64,000 nucleotides of DNA, from the NCBI RefSeq assembly GCF_001995215.1, contig NZ_MUXN01000002.1, positions 535,380-599,379 of the forward strand, written 5' to 3'. A model generated the notes under the pieces. It had not been told where the DNA came from. It was given only the letters and a program-made list of their open reading frames with translations, and searched no databases. How positions within the stretch are numbered: the stretch's first letter is position 1; every line of letters starts with the position of its first letter. Below are positions 53,701 to 62,350 of this stretch, piece by piece. A program made the translations under genes and the position numbers. Source of the DNA: Amycolatopsis azurea DSM 43854. GTDB lineage: Bacteria; Actinomycetota; Actinomycetes; Mycobacteriales; Pseudonocardiaceae.

Positions 53701-53985
53701 GGCGGAGGCGGCGCGTTCCCAGACGTCGCCCGGCGGGCAGCGCAGCTCGACGCACAGCAGGCCGGGGGAGTCGATCCACGCGTGCGCGACCGGTCCGGCG
53801 GCCCCGTCGGCGACGTTGTGGGCGTAGACGGCGACGCCCGTGCGGCCGAACGTCGTGGCGGACAGGGTGAGGTCCCGATCCAGGCGCCGGGCCACTTCGG
53901 CGAGTGCCTTGGCGGCCGCGTCCGGCAACGGGACCTCGGGTCTGCGCGGAGCGTCACGGCGGTACTTACCCCATCCGAGGGTCAT
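50746..53985 (-). CDS. NRPS-like A-T-reductase synthetase (carboxylate reductase type)
   Basis: A ~1079-aa protein. Residues 1-130 are unrecognised and carry no HHxxxDG, so they are not a working condensation domain. The adenylation domain is ~150-620 (YTSGTTGTPSC, SNAYGPSE, YRTGDLG). T has FFAAGGNSL near 665. A thioester reductase domain covers ~735-1060 (NADPH loop LLTGATGFVG near 749; YSLSKWAGE as YxxxK). It activates an acid and releases it reductively as an aldehyde. The hand-read code, DSWDVGAIGK, matches nothing I know. ATG 53985 was preferred to a TTG at 53994. It heads the minus-strand operon. Confidence 0.87.
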   Translation of the reverse strand: MTLGWGKYRRDAPRRPEVPLPDAAAKALAEVARRLDRDLTLSATTFGRTGVAVYAHNVADGAAGPVAHAWIDSPGLLCVELRCPPGDVWERAASAVAEMHGELLGALLTDPAVDLGRLDGLSEATKALVLAKTDVDHGPYRSVPAQIRAVARSTPDTVAVYAADGTLTYERFVVLADALAARIRSVTTDSRSLIPVLVADGLALPVSWAAAMTAGIGYVPVDPHWPEERIAHVLDLLDAPLVLCADVAAVPAAHRDRALPVDLAEYETLDDLPDPGPDDVVYGVYTSGTTGTPSCAVNLHRGLTNRLAFMDRWFGGPAVREVVLQNTRHTFDSAFWQLFWPLTTGGATVVPATGDHHDLQHTIDLIEAHEVTVTDFVPAVLSALLTLVRQRPATVGRLRSLRHLVVGGEQINPLDVHRLRELLPGLRVSNAYGPSEASIGMIFHEVEARDGDVVPLGRPIDNCVAIVVDIDGRPLPPGATGEIVIGGACVGDGYHGEPGRTAERFFDSPSGRMYRTGDLGHRDAEGRFHFGGRIDHQIKIGGVRIEPGEIETAALSCAGVQQAVALVVEQELVLVTTGLANSREVLAHLRSRLPRGSLPRRGVVVGELPLTAAGKIDRRRLASRVERPEAVPDPGADPVLAVLRTALRCPDLAVGEDFFAAGGNSLQAVAAVVELSDLFGVDVGVRDLADHPTASGLRELIARRDRVPVPSDLVAADLASLSTVRTPLRDKRDRTACTVLLTGATGFVGARLLYELLENTGLTVRCLVRGRDDSHARHRVLAALDAQRLEHENHAARITVVAGDLARTGFGLTAPRWRSLAEECDLVVHAGAMVNLLYDYRMHREPNVLGTAEVIRFARAAGGIPLHYISTLGVLYDHALISEKTVPEDIDIVDVTPPSSGYSLSKWAGERLVHAAVDLPVSVLRLGEVMPATDVAVPNTTALTHLLLTAFQRLDSVPAAAIRSDYSPVDTVARAVVEAVQDPTVLGRALHVYSPGTVRFDELTVGADRVPCLRFLARLRTAAAAGDVELGLLLAILEHRAGGRADDETAAREVLENLLQDNPALFTTSAARPKEPASA

Positions 53986-54060
53986 GTCGCTCAATCAAGT
54001 GAATCCAGGAATCCGTCGCGCGGACGGGAGATAACGCTTGCCCGAACTCGATCTGAACGA

Positions 54061-54948
54061 ATGATCGCGCTGCCTGCGGGGTCACCTTTGGTTGAACGAA
54101 GATGCAGACTTGTGGATCTCAGCGCGCGGACGAGCGCGGCGAACGCCGCCAGGAAGTCCGGTGTCCGCATAGCGGCACTGGAATCGATGGCGAGTGCTTT
54201 CGCCTGCGAGCGGTTCCTGTCCGAGGTGTGGCGGACCGGTCCGGACCATCCGCCGATCGCCGCGGACGTCGTGAAGGCGATGGCCGACGCCGGGAGTTAC
54301 GTGGCGGGCGCGTTCGACGGGGACCGGCTCCTCGGAGCCTGCGTCGGTCTGTGGGGGCCGCCCGGACAGCCCGGTATGCACAGCCACATCGCGGGGGTCG
54401 GCGCCGAAGCCCGCGGCCGCGAGGTCGGCTTCGCGCTCAAGCTGGACCAGCGTGCGTACGTCCTGGAGAACGGCGCCGATCGGATCACCTGGACCTTCGA
54501 CCCGCTCGTCGCCCGCAACGCCCACTTCAACCTGGGCAAACTGGGTGGCACGGCGGACGAATACCTGACCGATTACTACGGGCCGCTGTCCGACGGGCTG
54601 AACCACGAGGACGAGTCGGATCGTCTCCTGCTGCGCTGGGACCTGCTCGGCGAGCGGACCCGGGCCGCGTGCGATGACCACCGCCCCGAGCCCGCGGGCC
54701 CGGTTCCGCCTGCTCTGCTGGACATCGAAGACGATCGCCCGGTTTCCCGATCATGCGAGGAAGAAACGGTCCTGGTCGCCATACCGCCGGACATCGAACT
54801 CCTCAGGACCCGGCGGCCGTCGATCGCGCGGGACTGGCGGCTCGCCGTCCGCGAAACCCTGGGCGTGCTGCTGGCCGACGGAGCCCGGCTGACCGGCTTC
54901 GACCGAGCCGCCTGCGGCTACGTTCTCACCCGGGGCGAGGGACGATGA
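54061..54948 (+). CDS. GNAT-family acyltransferase, likely N-succinyltransferase partner of the racemase
   Basis: A GNAT-superfamily protein (up to 295 aa from ATG 54061; a GTG at 54112 is an alternative). Residues ~40-230 form the GNAT core, with HIAGVGAEARGREVGFALKL as the acyl-CoA-binding loop (GREVG), and TWTFDPLVARNAHFNLGKLGG. The C-terminal ~70 residues are an extra domain. Its stop overlaps the start of the racemase gene. In Geobacillus a GNAT succinyltransferase works with N-succinylamino acid racemase to convert D- to L-amino acids, and the same pairing is likely here. It is divergent from the synthetase operon. Confidence 0.75.
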   Translation: MIALPAGSPLVERRCRLVDLSARTSAANAARKSGVRIAALESMASAFACERFLSEVWRTGPDHPPIAADVVKAMADAGSYVAGAFDGDRLLGACVGLWGPPGQPGMHSHIAGVGAEARGREVGFALKLDQRAYVLENGADRITWTFDPLVARNAHFNLGKLGGTADEYLTDYYGPLSDGLNHEDESDRLLLRWDLLGERTRAACDDHRPEPAGPVPPALLDIEDDRPVSRSCEEETVLVAIPPDIELLRTRRPSIARDWRLAVRETLGVLLADGARLTGFDRAACGYVLTRGEGR

Positions 54949-56054
54949 AGATCGAGCGCGTCACGCTCCGGCGTATCGCTTTGCCGCTGGTCAGCCCGTT
55001 TCGGACGTCCTTGGGTATCGAATACGACCGGCCGGCGCTCCTGGTGCAGGTGACCACATCGGACGCCGAAGGCTGGGGAGAATGCGTCGCCGGGGCCGAC
55101 GCGAGCTACTCGTCCGAGTACGTTGAGGGCGCCGAAGACGTCCTCATACGGCATCTGGTGCCGCCACTGCTGGCGGCCGGAAGCCTGACCGCGCACACCG
55201 TGGCGCCGCTCCTCGCCGGGGTCAAAGGCCATCGGATGGCGAAGGCCGCGCTGGAGATGGCCGTCCTGGACGCCGAGCTCCGCGGGCACGGCCTGTCTTT
55301 CGCGACCGGATTGGGAGCCGTCGCCGACAGCGTCCCGAGCGGCGTGTCCGTCGGGATCATGGACTCGGTACCGGAACTGCTCGACGCCGTCGAAAGGTAT
55401 CTGGCACAGGGCTACCGGCGGATCAAGCTGAAGATCGAACCCGGCTGGGACCTCGCGCCGGTGCGCGCGGTCCGCGAGCGATTCGGTGACGACCTGCTCC
55501 TCCAGGTCGACGCGAACGCCGCCTACACGCGCGCCGACGGCCGGCACCTCGCCCGCCTCGACGACTTCGACCTGCTGCTGATCGAGCAACCGCTCGACGA
55601 GGAAGATCTGCTCGGCCACGCCGCCCTCGTCCGAAGCCTCCGCACCCCGATCTGCCTCGACGAATCGATCGTGTCGGCCCGGTCCGCCGCCGACGCCATC
55701 GCGCTGGGGGCCTGCCAGATCGTCAACGTGAAACCCGGCCGCGTCGGCGGCTACCTCGAAGCCCGCCGCATCCACGACGTCTGCGCCGCGTCCGGTGTGC
55801 CGGTGTGGTGCGGCGGAATGCTCGAAACCGGGATCGGGCGGGCGGGCAACCTCGCGCTGGCCGCGTTGCCGAACTTCACCCTGCCCGGCGACGTCTCCGC
55901 TTCGGATCGGTACTACGAAACCGACATCACCGAACCGTTCGTCCTGCGAGACGGGAATCTGCCGGTACCGACGGGACCCGGTCTCGGGGTCGCGCCGATC
56001 CCGCACGTGCTGGACGAGGTCACGACGTCGGTGCGGGAACTGAGCAATCCCTGA
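54945..56054 (+). CDS. menC: N-succinylamino acid racemase / o-succinylbenzoate synthase family
   Basis: A 369-aa enolase-superfamily enzyme. It very closely resembles the Amycolatopsis N-acylamino acid racemase, e.g. KGHRMAKAALEMAVLDAELR and GVSVGIMDS. Catalytic residues are visible: the KxK pair in RIKLKIEPGW, metal ligands in LQVDANAAYT, LIEQPL and CLDESIV, and the second-base lysine in VNVKPGRVGG. The family shows both racemase (NSAR) and OSBS activity. Coupling to a GNAT gene favours NSAR in vivo, perhaps for D-amino acid use or for the nearby peptide pathway. The symbol menC is used for the family; a menaquinone role is not implied by the neighbours. The ATG overlaps the GNAT stop (ATGA). 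Confidence 0.88.
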   Translation: MKIERVTLRRIALPLVSPFRTSLGIEYDRPALLVQVTTSDAEGWGECVAGADASYSSEYVEGAEDVLIRHLVPPLLAAGSLTAHTVAPLLAGVKGHRMAKAALEMAVLDAELRGHGLSFATGLGAVADSVPSGVSVGIMDSVPELLDAVERYLAQGYRRIKLKIEPGWDLAPVRAVRERFGDDLLLQVDANAAYTRADGRHLARLDDFDLLLIEQPLDEEDLLGHAALVRSLRTPICLDESIVSARSAADAIALGACQIVNVKPGRVGGYLEARRIHDVCAASGVPVWCGGMLETGIGRAGNLALAALPNFTLPGDVSASDRYYETDITEPFVLRDGNLPVPTGPGLGVAPIPHVLDEVTTSVRELSNP

Positions 56055-56100
56055 CCGCCGCACGCCAATCCCGAGCATGGGAACGGCGATGATCCGCACC

Positions 56101-56106
56101 TAGATT
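56101..56106 (+). promoter_or_regulatory. -10 box TAGATT of a leaderless transcript
   Basis: TAGATT ends 7 nt before GTG 56114, with no Shine-Dalgarno; the message probably begins at the GTG. Confidence 0.45.
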
Positions 56107-56113
56107 CGCTGCC

Positions 56114-57265
56114 GTGCCCGACATCGAACCCTTCACCATCCGCGTCCCCGATCGCGAGCTGGCCGATCTCCACGCCCGTCTCGCCCGGGTTCGCCTTCCC
56201 GAACCCGAGACGGTTTCCGATGCCACCCAAGGAATCGAGCTGGCCCGGCTGACGACGTTGCTCCAGGCGTGGCGGGACCACGACTGGCGGGCGAGGGAAA
56301 TCCAGTGGAACACCATTCCCCACTACCGGGCCCGGCTTGACGGTCTGGAGATCGCGTTCTGGCACGTCCGCTCACCGGAGCCCGCGGCGCTCCCACTGCT
56401 CCTCACCCACGGCTGGCCAGGCTCGATCCTCGAATTCGGGAAGGTGATCGGGCCGCTCGCCGACCCGGTCGCCCACGGCGGTTCCGCCGGTGACGCCTTC
56501 CACGTGGTCGTGCCTTCGTTGCCGGGCTTCGGTTTCAGTGAACGGCCCCGCGAGCGGGGCTGGCATCCGGGGCGGACCGCGTCCGCGTGGGCCGGTCTGA
56601 TGACCGCGCTCGGCTATGAACGTTTCGGGGCCCACGGCGGGGATTGGGGCGCCTGTGTGAGCACGGAACTGGCGCGGCTCGCCCCCGAACGGGTCGCGGG
56701 CCTGCACCTGACGATGCCCTCGGCGTCGCCACTGCCGGAAGACCGGGTGACGGCGACCCCGGAGGAACAACGCATGCTGGACCGGCGCGACCTGCACCTG
56801 GCCGACGGGTACGGGTTCGGGCTGCTCATGGGGACGCGTCCGCAGACCCTCGGTTACTCCTTGCTCGACTCACCGGCGGGGCTCGCCGCCTGGCTCGGCG
56901 AGAAGTTCGCCGCTTACGCCGACGAACGGCCGGGATCCGGTGGCGGGGTGAGTGTTGCGGACCAGGTCGACAACATCGCGATGTACTGGCTGACCGGAAC
57001 CGGTGCTTCGAGCGCTCGCTGGTACTGGGAGGCGATGCGGTGGGTGCCGCGCAGCGCGGAGGAGGAGAACGCCTCGCCGGTGACCGTGCCCACCGCCGTC
57101 TCGCAGTTCCCTGCCGATCCCTGGCCGACCGCGTTCCGCTGGGCGGAGCGGCGCTACCGGAACCTGCACCGCTGGACCGAACTGGAGCGCGGCGGCCATT
57201 TCCCGGGACTGGAGCAGCCGGACCTGCTGGTGTCCGAGATCAGGGAGTCGTTCCGGGAGATCTGA
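56114..57265 (+). CDS. Epoxide hydrolase (alpha/beta-hydrolase, EHN domain)
   Basis: A 383-aa soluble epoxide hydrolase. The N-terminal EHN segment (~1-105, FTIRVPDRELADLHARLARVR, TIPHYRARLDG) precedes an alpha/beta-hydrolase core. HGWPGS forms the oxyanion region, the nucleophile is the Asp of GAHGGDWGACVS (about residue 179), and the catalytic His is in ERGGHFPGLEQP near the end. It opens an epoxide with water; the substrate is unknown. No partner genes are coupled to it. Whether it belongs to the peptide cluster 2 kb away is unclear. Confidence 0.87.
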   Translation: MPDIEPFTIRVPDRELADLHARLARVRLPEPETVSDATQGIELARLTTLLQAWRDHDWRAREIQWNTIPHYRARLDGLEIAFWHVRSPEPAALPLLLTHGWPGSILEFGKVIGPLADPVAHGGSAGDAFHVVVPSLPGFGFSERPRERGWHPGRTASAWAGLMTALGYERFGAHGGDWGACVSTELARLAPERVAGLHLTMPSASPLPEDRVTATPEEQRMLDRRDLHLADGYGFGLLMGTRPQTLGYSLLDSPAGLAAWLGEKFAAYADERPGSGGGVSVADQVDNIAMYWLTGTGASSARWYWEAMRWVPRSAEEENASPVTVPTAVSQFPADPWPTAFRWAERRYRNLHRWTELERGGHFPGLEQPDLLVSEIRESFREI

Positions 57266-57361
57266 TCAAAACGGTTAAAAGCCCCAGACCTTCGGAGGGA
57301 TACACCGGGGATGCGTGCTCTTAACGTCGGAGGACGACCGACCCGGTGAGGAGCACGTCCG

Positions 57362-58657
57362 ATGAAACTCGTGCGCATGATGGGGCTGGCCGTGCTGACG
57401 GCCTCCGCGTTGGTGTTGTCGATGTCCGCGGCTTCCGCGCACGACCCCGAGACGGCGGAGGGGCAGGCGGCGGCCAGGACCTTCCTCGCCGACCACGTCC
57501 CGGCCGAGCGGCACGCCGTCACCGGCACCGCGGCGGGGGTGCCGTGTGTCAACGGCAAGGCCGACAAATACCCGTGCCAGAACGTGGACCTCCTCAGCGT
57601 GCTGCCCCTGTCCGGCCTCGGAGGTGGGAACGGCAACGACATCTGGGGCTGGACGGATCCTTCGTCCGGCAAGGAATACGCCATCGTCGGGCGGACCAAC
57701 GGCACCGCGTTCGTCGACCTGAGCGTGCCGACCTCGCCGAAGTTCCTCGGCAACCTGCCGTCCAACGGCGGCAGCAGCTCGTGGCGGGACATGAAGGTGT
57801 ACAAGGACCACGCGTTCATCGTGGCCGACTTCATCACCGGGCACGGCATGCAGGTGTTCGACCTGACCAGGCTGCGCGGCGTCACCACGCCGCAGACCTT
57901 CACGGCCGACGCGCTGTACAAGGAGTTCGGTCCCGCGCACAACATCGCGATCAACGAGGAGACCGGGTTCGCCTACGCGATCGGCTCCAACACGTGCAGC
58001 GGCGGACCGCACATCGTCGACATCCGGACCCCCAAGTCGCCGGTCAAGGCGGGCTGTGTCTCGCAGGACGGCTACACCCACGACACGCAGTGCGTCGTCT
58101 ACCGCGGACCGGACGCGGCCTACCGCGGCAAGGAAATCTGCTTCAACGCCAACGAAGACACACTGACCATCGTCGACGTCACCGACAAGGCCAGGCCAGT
58201 ACAGATTTCGCGCAAGGGCTACTCCGGCGCGCAGTACTCGCACCAGGGCTGGCTGACCGGTGACCAGCGCTACTTCCTGCTCGACGACGAACTGGACGAG
58301 TCACGCGGCACCGACAAGCGCACCAAGACCTACGTGTGGGACCTGGCCAAGCTGTCCGCTCCCGTGCACACCGGCGTCTACAGTTCGCCCGCCACCGCCA
58401 TCGACCACAACCAGTACATCAAGGGCCAGTACTCGTACCAGGCGAACTACCAGGCGGGTCTGCGCATCCTGGACGTCAGCGGGGTCGCGTCGGCGAAGCT
58501 GTCCGAGGTCGGCTACTTCGACATCTATCCGTCGGGCAACTCGGCGAACTTCAACGGGGCGTGGAGCAACTACCCGTACTTCGCCAGCGGCATCGTGATC
58601 GTCAACGGGATCGAGCAGGGCCTGGTCGTGGTGAAACCCAACCTCGGCGGGAAGTGA
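57362..58657 (+). CDS. Secreted choice-of-anchor B family beta-propeller protein
   Basis: A 431-aa protein with a signal peptide ending ...SAASA (residue ~26). The mature part shows repeated LVIP-like blades: GKEYAIVGRTNGTAFVDLSVPTSPKFLG, AYAIGSNTCSGGPHIVDIRTPKSP, and NEDTLTIVDVTDKARPVQIS. These are typical of the choice-of-anchor B family, which is likely a beta propeller with unknown ligand. Four or more cysteines suggest disulfides. GAGGAG precedes the ATG. It is 12 nt upstream of the His-rich membrane protein gene and probably co-transcribed with it. Confidence 0.85.
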   Translation: MKLVRMMGLAVLTASALVLSMSAASAHDPETAEGQAAARTFLADHVPAERHAVTGTAAGVPCVNGKADKYPCQNVDLLSVLPLSGLGGGNGNDIWGWTDPSSGKEYAIVGRTNGTAFVDLSVPTSPKFLGNLPSNGGSSSWRDMKVYKDHAFIVADFITGHGMQVFDLTRLRGVTTPQTFTADALYKEFGPAHNIAINEETGFAYAIGSNTCSGGPHIVDIRTPKSPVKAGCVSQDGYTHDTQCVVYRGPDAAYRGKEICFNANEDTLTIVDVTDKARPVQISRKGYSGAQYSHQGWLTGDQRYFLLDDELDESRGTDKRTKTYVWDLAKLSAPVHTGVYSSPATAIDHNQYIKGQYSYQANYQAGLRILDVSGVASAKLSEVGYFDIYPSGNSANFNGAWSNYPYFASGIVIVNGIEQGLVVVKPNLGGK

Positions 58658-58669
58658 CCGGGAGCGATC

Positions 58670-59551
58670 GTGCGCAAACCCCGGTTGACGGATTGGTTGT
58701 TCCTCGCGCTGGCCATGGTGATCGGAGTGTTCGCGGTGTCCGTGGCGCTCCGGCCGACGCCTGGCTCCGCGCATTCGGCCCATCAGCAGCCCGTCGTGAC
58801 GGCGGATCTGCTGCCCGCCGCGCACAGCGACGGACTGTCGGAGGCTGAACGCGGCTACCGGTTCGAGCGGATCACCACACCCGCCACGCGAGGTCCCGAG
58901 GTGCCGGTCGCGTTCCGGATCCTCGGCCCCGACGGGCGGCCCGTCACCCGGTTCCTGGACAACCAGACCAAGCAGTTGCATTTCTTCGCCGTGCGGGACG
59001 ACATGAACGTGTTCCAGCACGTGCATCCGACCCTGGACGGGGACATCTGGCGCACGAACCTCGCGCTGGCCGACGGCGGCGCCTACCGCATGTTCGCCGA
59101 GTTCGTCCCGCTCGACACCAAGGATCCGAAGCATCCGGTGGTGCTCGGGGTCCCCTTCACCGTGCCCGGCGACACCACCTTCGTACCGGTGCCCGCGCCG
59201 ACGGGAGACGCGGTGACCTCGACGGGATACCGGGTGGCGCGGGCGGACGGTACGACGCCGATTCCGCTGATGCGGGCACAGGTCCTCCGGTTCGCGCTCC
59301 GCGCTCCCGACGGCGCGCTCGTCACCGCGGTCGACCCGCACCTGGGGGCGAACGGACATATGACCGGTTTCCACACCATGCTGCTGTCGGCCACGCATCT
59401 GCATCCGGTCCAGCCCGTCGGTACGGCACTGGTCAACGGCGAGCTGACCTTCCATTCCCTGTTCTCGGAACGCGGCGAGTACCGCTTGTTCCTGGAGTTC
59501 TCGCACGGAGGCCGGGTGCACACCGCCGCCATCACGGTCGCGGTGGGCTGA
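58670..59551 (+). CDS. Membrane-anchored His-rich two-module protein
   Basis: A 293-aa protein with an N-terminal hydrophobic anchor (WLFLALAMVIGVFAVSVAL, residues 8-26) and an outside part. The outside part contains two similar beta modules, ~70-165 and ~185-290. Each module carries histidine-rich motifs: FQHVHP in the first; HLGANGHMTGFH and ATHLHP in the second. Similar actinobacterial proteins sit near copper-handling genes, so a metal-binding role is possible; this is inferred. GGGAGCG precedes the GTG start, 12 nt after the propeller gene. The 3' end overlaps the convergent GH84 gene by 20 nt. Confidence 0.72.
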   Translation: MRKPRLTDWLFLALAMVIGVFAVSVALRPTPGSAHSAHQQPVVTADLLPAAHSDGLSEAERGYRFERITTPATRGPEVPVAFRILGPDGRPVTRFLDNQTKQLHFFAVRDDMNVFQHVHPTLDGDIWRTNLALADGGAYRMFAEFVPLDTKDPKHPVVLGVPFTVPGDTTFVPVPAPTGDAVTSTGYRVARADGTTPIPLMRAQVLRFALRAPDGALVTAVDPHLGANGHMTGFHTMLLSATHLHPVQPVGTALVNGELTFHSLFSERGEYRLFLEFSHGGRVHTAAITVAVG

Positions 59552-62246
59552 CCGGGATCACCTCGGCGATCTTCGGCGGCGCACCTCCCGGCGACCAGAG
59601 CAGCCGGACGCGGTCGGTCACGATGTCCTGGACGGGCAGTTCCGTGTAACCACCCGTCATCCGGCCGATCGTGTGCCAGTCGCCCGCCGCGTCCGCGACC
59701 TGGACGTCGGCACCCGCGCCGGCTTCGTTCGCCAGGACGACGACCTTGCCCAGCGGCTTCGGCGCGGCGGCCGTGACTACGAGCGCGTCGCCGGTCAGCG
59801 GCGCCGACGCCGCCGTGTACACCGAGTCGGCGTTGTTGTCCGCGGCGGCGGGAAGGTTCGATCCCGCCGGGGCTCCGGTGACCGTGTACTTAGGACTGTC
59901 CGGAGTGGACACGGTGATCTCCCGGACCACGACCCAGTAAGTCTGGGCGCCGGTCACTCGTATCCGGACGAACCGTGCCTCGGCGCCGTCCGGCAGATCC
60001 GCCGAGACCACCGGCTCCGTGACCGTCTTCACCGTCGTCCACCGCTCGCCGTCGGCGGAGTATTCGAGCACGCCGTTGTGGACGAAGTCTTTCGGGCTGG
60101 TCGGTTTGCCCATGGCGATGTCCACATGGGACACCCGTTGCGCGGTCCCCAGGTCGACGCCGATGGTGTCTCCGACGCGCGGTGCCCAGTCGCTCCAGTA
60201 GTAGGTCTCGGGGTCGCCGTCGACCATCCGGGCCGGGACGTTGTCGGTGTAGGTGCCCATCGAGGTCGTCGGTCGCGGCCGGATCCCGGGCAGGCCGAAC
60301 CAGCGGTCGGCCGTCGCCAGCGCGCTGTCGAGGAATGGCACGCAGACGTCCGTGCAGGTGCTCGGGTTGCGCGGCCCGCGCGCGGTCTGGACGCGGATCG
60401 CCTGCGCTTTCTTGAAAGCGGTGACGAGTTCGCCGCGTTCGGCCCACGCCTTCGCGCCGTCGCCGTCGACCTGGGCCAGCAGCATCTTCACCGCGTGCCT
60501 GCCCGCCTGACCGTAGAGTCCGACCTGGTCGAGCCACGGGCCGACCTCGGCGAGGAACTTCGGGTTGGTCGCCATCCCGCTTCGCAGGTCAGCGGGATCG
60601 GCGGCCATCGCGGTGAGGTAGCCGTCCAGTTTCGCCGCCGCGTCCCAGGGGTCCTTCTTCTCGAGCGCGGCCCAGAAGTCGGCGATCAGCGGGCGCAGCA
60701 CCGGCGAGTCCAGATCCGGCTTCCCGGTTTCGAGGCGGACGAGCAGACTCGAATAGTTGTTCTCCGCGAACACCTTCAGCGCGGGAGCGGCGGGACCGCC
60801 GAGATCGGCGATCGCGGCGAGCCACGCTTTGTCAGCGTCGTACTTGTCGGGATTCCAGAGGAAGTCGCCCGAGGTGAATTCGGCGATCTTGGACGCCTCG
60901 GCCTGCACCATCGGGTTCGCGGTGATGCCGGACAGGAACTTCGCGACCCCGGGTTCACGGCCGATGTACGGGCCGAGCAGCAGGCGCTCGGTGATGTAGT
61001 CGTTGACCGGGTAGTTGTCCCAGATCAGGATGTCGTGCCCGAAGACCTCCTTCGCCTGCCGGGCCTGCTTTTCGGTGATCTGCCCGGCGATGACGCCGAC
61101 GCCGGTCCATTCGACGATCACCGCCTTGTCGAGCTGGGTGCGCAGCGCGGTCTTGTACGGGGAGTCGGCGAGGTCGTAGTACTCGGTCGGGACCATCTGC
61201 AGCCGCTCGGCACCGGGATGCGTGGCGATGAAATCCTGCTGGACCCGGTTGAGCAGGAACGACTGCGCCGCGCCCGCGGCCGCCCCGCCGGTGCCGAACT
61301 TCGCGGCGTCGGCGTCGCAGTTCCAGCGGGTGTAGGAGATGTCGTCGAGCGGGATCGCGAACGAGCGCACTCCGATGTCCCACAGCGACTGGAACTTCGT
61401 GATCAGCGCGTTCTTGTCGGCGTCGGAGGAGTAGCAGACCGAGAGGCCGGGGGAAAGGGCGTAGGTGAACTCGACGTGGTTCGCGGTGGCCCGGCCTACC
61501 AGTTGCGAGAGCAGCGCGAGCTGGTCGGGCGGGTACTGGTCGCGCCAGCGGGCGCGGAGATACGGGTCGTCCTTCGGGGAGTAGACGTACATGTTCTGCT
61601 TGGTACGGCCGTAGAAGTCCAGTTGGGCCAGCCGATCGACATGCGACCACGGGGCGCCGTAGAAGCCTTCGATCACCCCGCGCATCGGCGCGGCAGGCCA
61701 GTCGCGCAGGCTGAACGCGCGGCTCTTGCCGGAAGCGAAGAGCTGCCGGAACGATTGCGCGGCGTAGAACGTCCCCGAAGTGTCCACGCCGGACAGTGCG
61801 ATCACGCCGCGGTCGGCGGCGAGGACGTATCCGCCGGGAGACAGGCCTTCGGGACCCGCGACGCGGAGCGCGTCGAGCGCGAGGGCGGTCGCCCTGCTTT
61901 CGGTGGGACCGCCGACGAAGACGACGAGCCCGCCGTCGGCGCGCTCCCGGTCGACGGCCGCCTGGTCGTTGTCGGTGATCTTGACGAAGGTGCTCGCACC
62001 CGCCGATCGGAGGACCTGCTCCACGACGGCGAGCGCGGACGGGTCGGTGCCCGCGCCGACAACCTCGACGACGGTGCGCGGAATGGTCACTTGCCCCGGT
62101 CGCGGCGTCAGCTGCTGGGGTGTCGGCCAGACCTGCGCGAGTGGCGGGGGAGCGGGCGCCGCGCTCGCCGGCGCGGGGACGGCCACCGCGACGGCGGTCA
62201 CGAGGAGCGTCACCGGAATGAGGTGGAGAACCCATCGGAAGGACAT
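59532..62246 (-). CDS. Secreted GH84 beta-N-acetylhexosaminidase with F5/8-type C domain
   Basis: A 904-aa secreted enzyme. It has a signal peptide (cleavage after ASAA, ~30), a GH84 N-terminal alpha/beta domain (~35-180), and a catalytic TIM barrel (~185-480). The barrel has RGVIEGFYGAPWSHVDRL and the paired acids in IPLDDISY (near residue 300), the GH84 signature. A helical domain follows (~490-650), then an F5/8 type C/CBM32-like carbohydrate-binding domain (~665-790). The last part is a second beta-sandwich-like region. It removes terminal GlcNAc from glycans or glycoproteins outside the cell. ATG 62246 starts the signal peptide. The rest of the upstream gap holds palindromes. Confidence 0.88.
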   Translation of the reverse strand: MSFRWVLHLIPVTLLVTAVAVAVPAPASAAPAPPPLAQVWPTPQQLTPRPGQVTIPRTVVEVVGAGTDPSALAVVEQVLRSAGASTFVKITDNDQAAVDRERADGGLVVFVGGPTESRATALALDALRVAGPEGLSPGGYVLAADRGVIALSGVDTSGTFYAAQSFRQLFASGKSRAFSLRDWPAAPMRGVIEGFYGAPWSHVDRLAQLDFYGRTKQNMYVYSPKDDPYLRARWRDQYPPDQLALLSQLVGRATANHVEFTYALSPGLSVCYSSDADKNALITKFQSLWDIGVRSFAIPLDDISYTRWNCDADAAKFGTGGAAAGAAQSFLLNRVQQDFIATHPGAERLQMVPTEYYDLADSPYKTALRTQLDKAVIVEWTGVGVIAGQITEKQARQAKEVFGHDILIWDNYPVNDYITERLLLGPYIGREPGVAKFLSGITANPMVQAEASKIAEFTSGDFLWNPDKYDADKAWLAAIADLGGPAAPALKVFAENNYSSLLVRLETGKPDLDSPVLRPLIADFWAALEKKDPWDAAAKLDGYLTAMAADPADLRSGMATNPKFLAEVGPWLDQVGLYGQAGRHAVKMLLAQVDGDGAKAWAERGELVTAFKKAQAIRVQTARGPRNPSTCTDVCVPFLDSALATADRWFGLPGIRPRPTTSMGTYTDNVPARMVDGDPETYYWSDWAPRVGDTIGVDLGTAQRVSHVDIAMGKPTSPKDFVHNGVLEYSADGERWTTVKTVTEPVVSADLPDGAEARFVRIRVTGAQTYWVVVREITVSTPDSPKYTVTGAPAGSNLPAAADNNADSVYTAASAPLTGDALVVTAAAPKPLGKVVVLANEAGAGADVQVADAAGDWHTIGRMTGGYTELPVQDIVTDRVRLLWSPGGAPPKIAEVIPVSPPRP

Positions 62247-62350
62247 CGGATCGCCCCCAAATCGTCGATCAACGACGTTCTGTGAGCAAGGAAACACCCA
62301 AAGCGATGACGTGGGCTAGGTCGGTCCGGGTGATTTTCCGACAGCTGGCG

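Noticed and set aside
50713-54948. Open frame of 1411 codons on the + strand
   Set aside because: Most of it is antisense to the A-T-reductase gene and has no recognisable domain; only the last part (from 54061) is the real GNAT gene.
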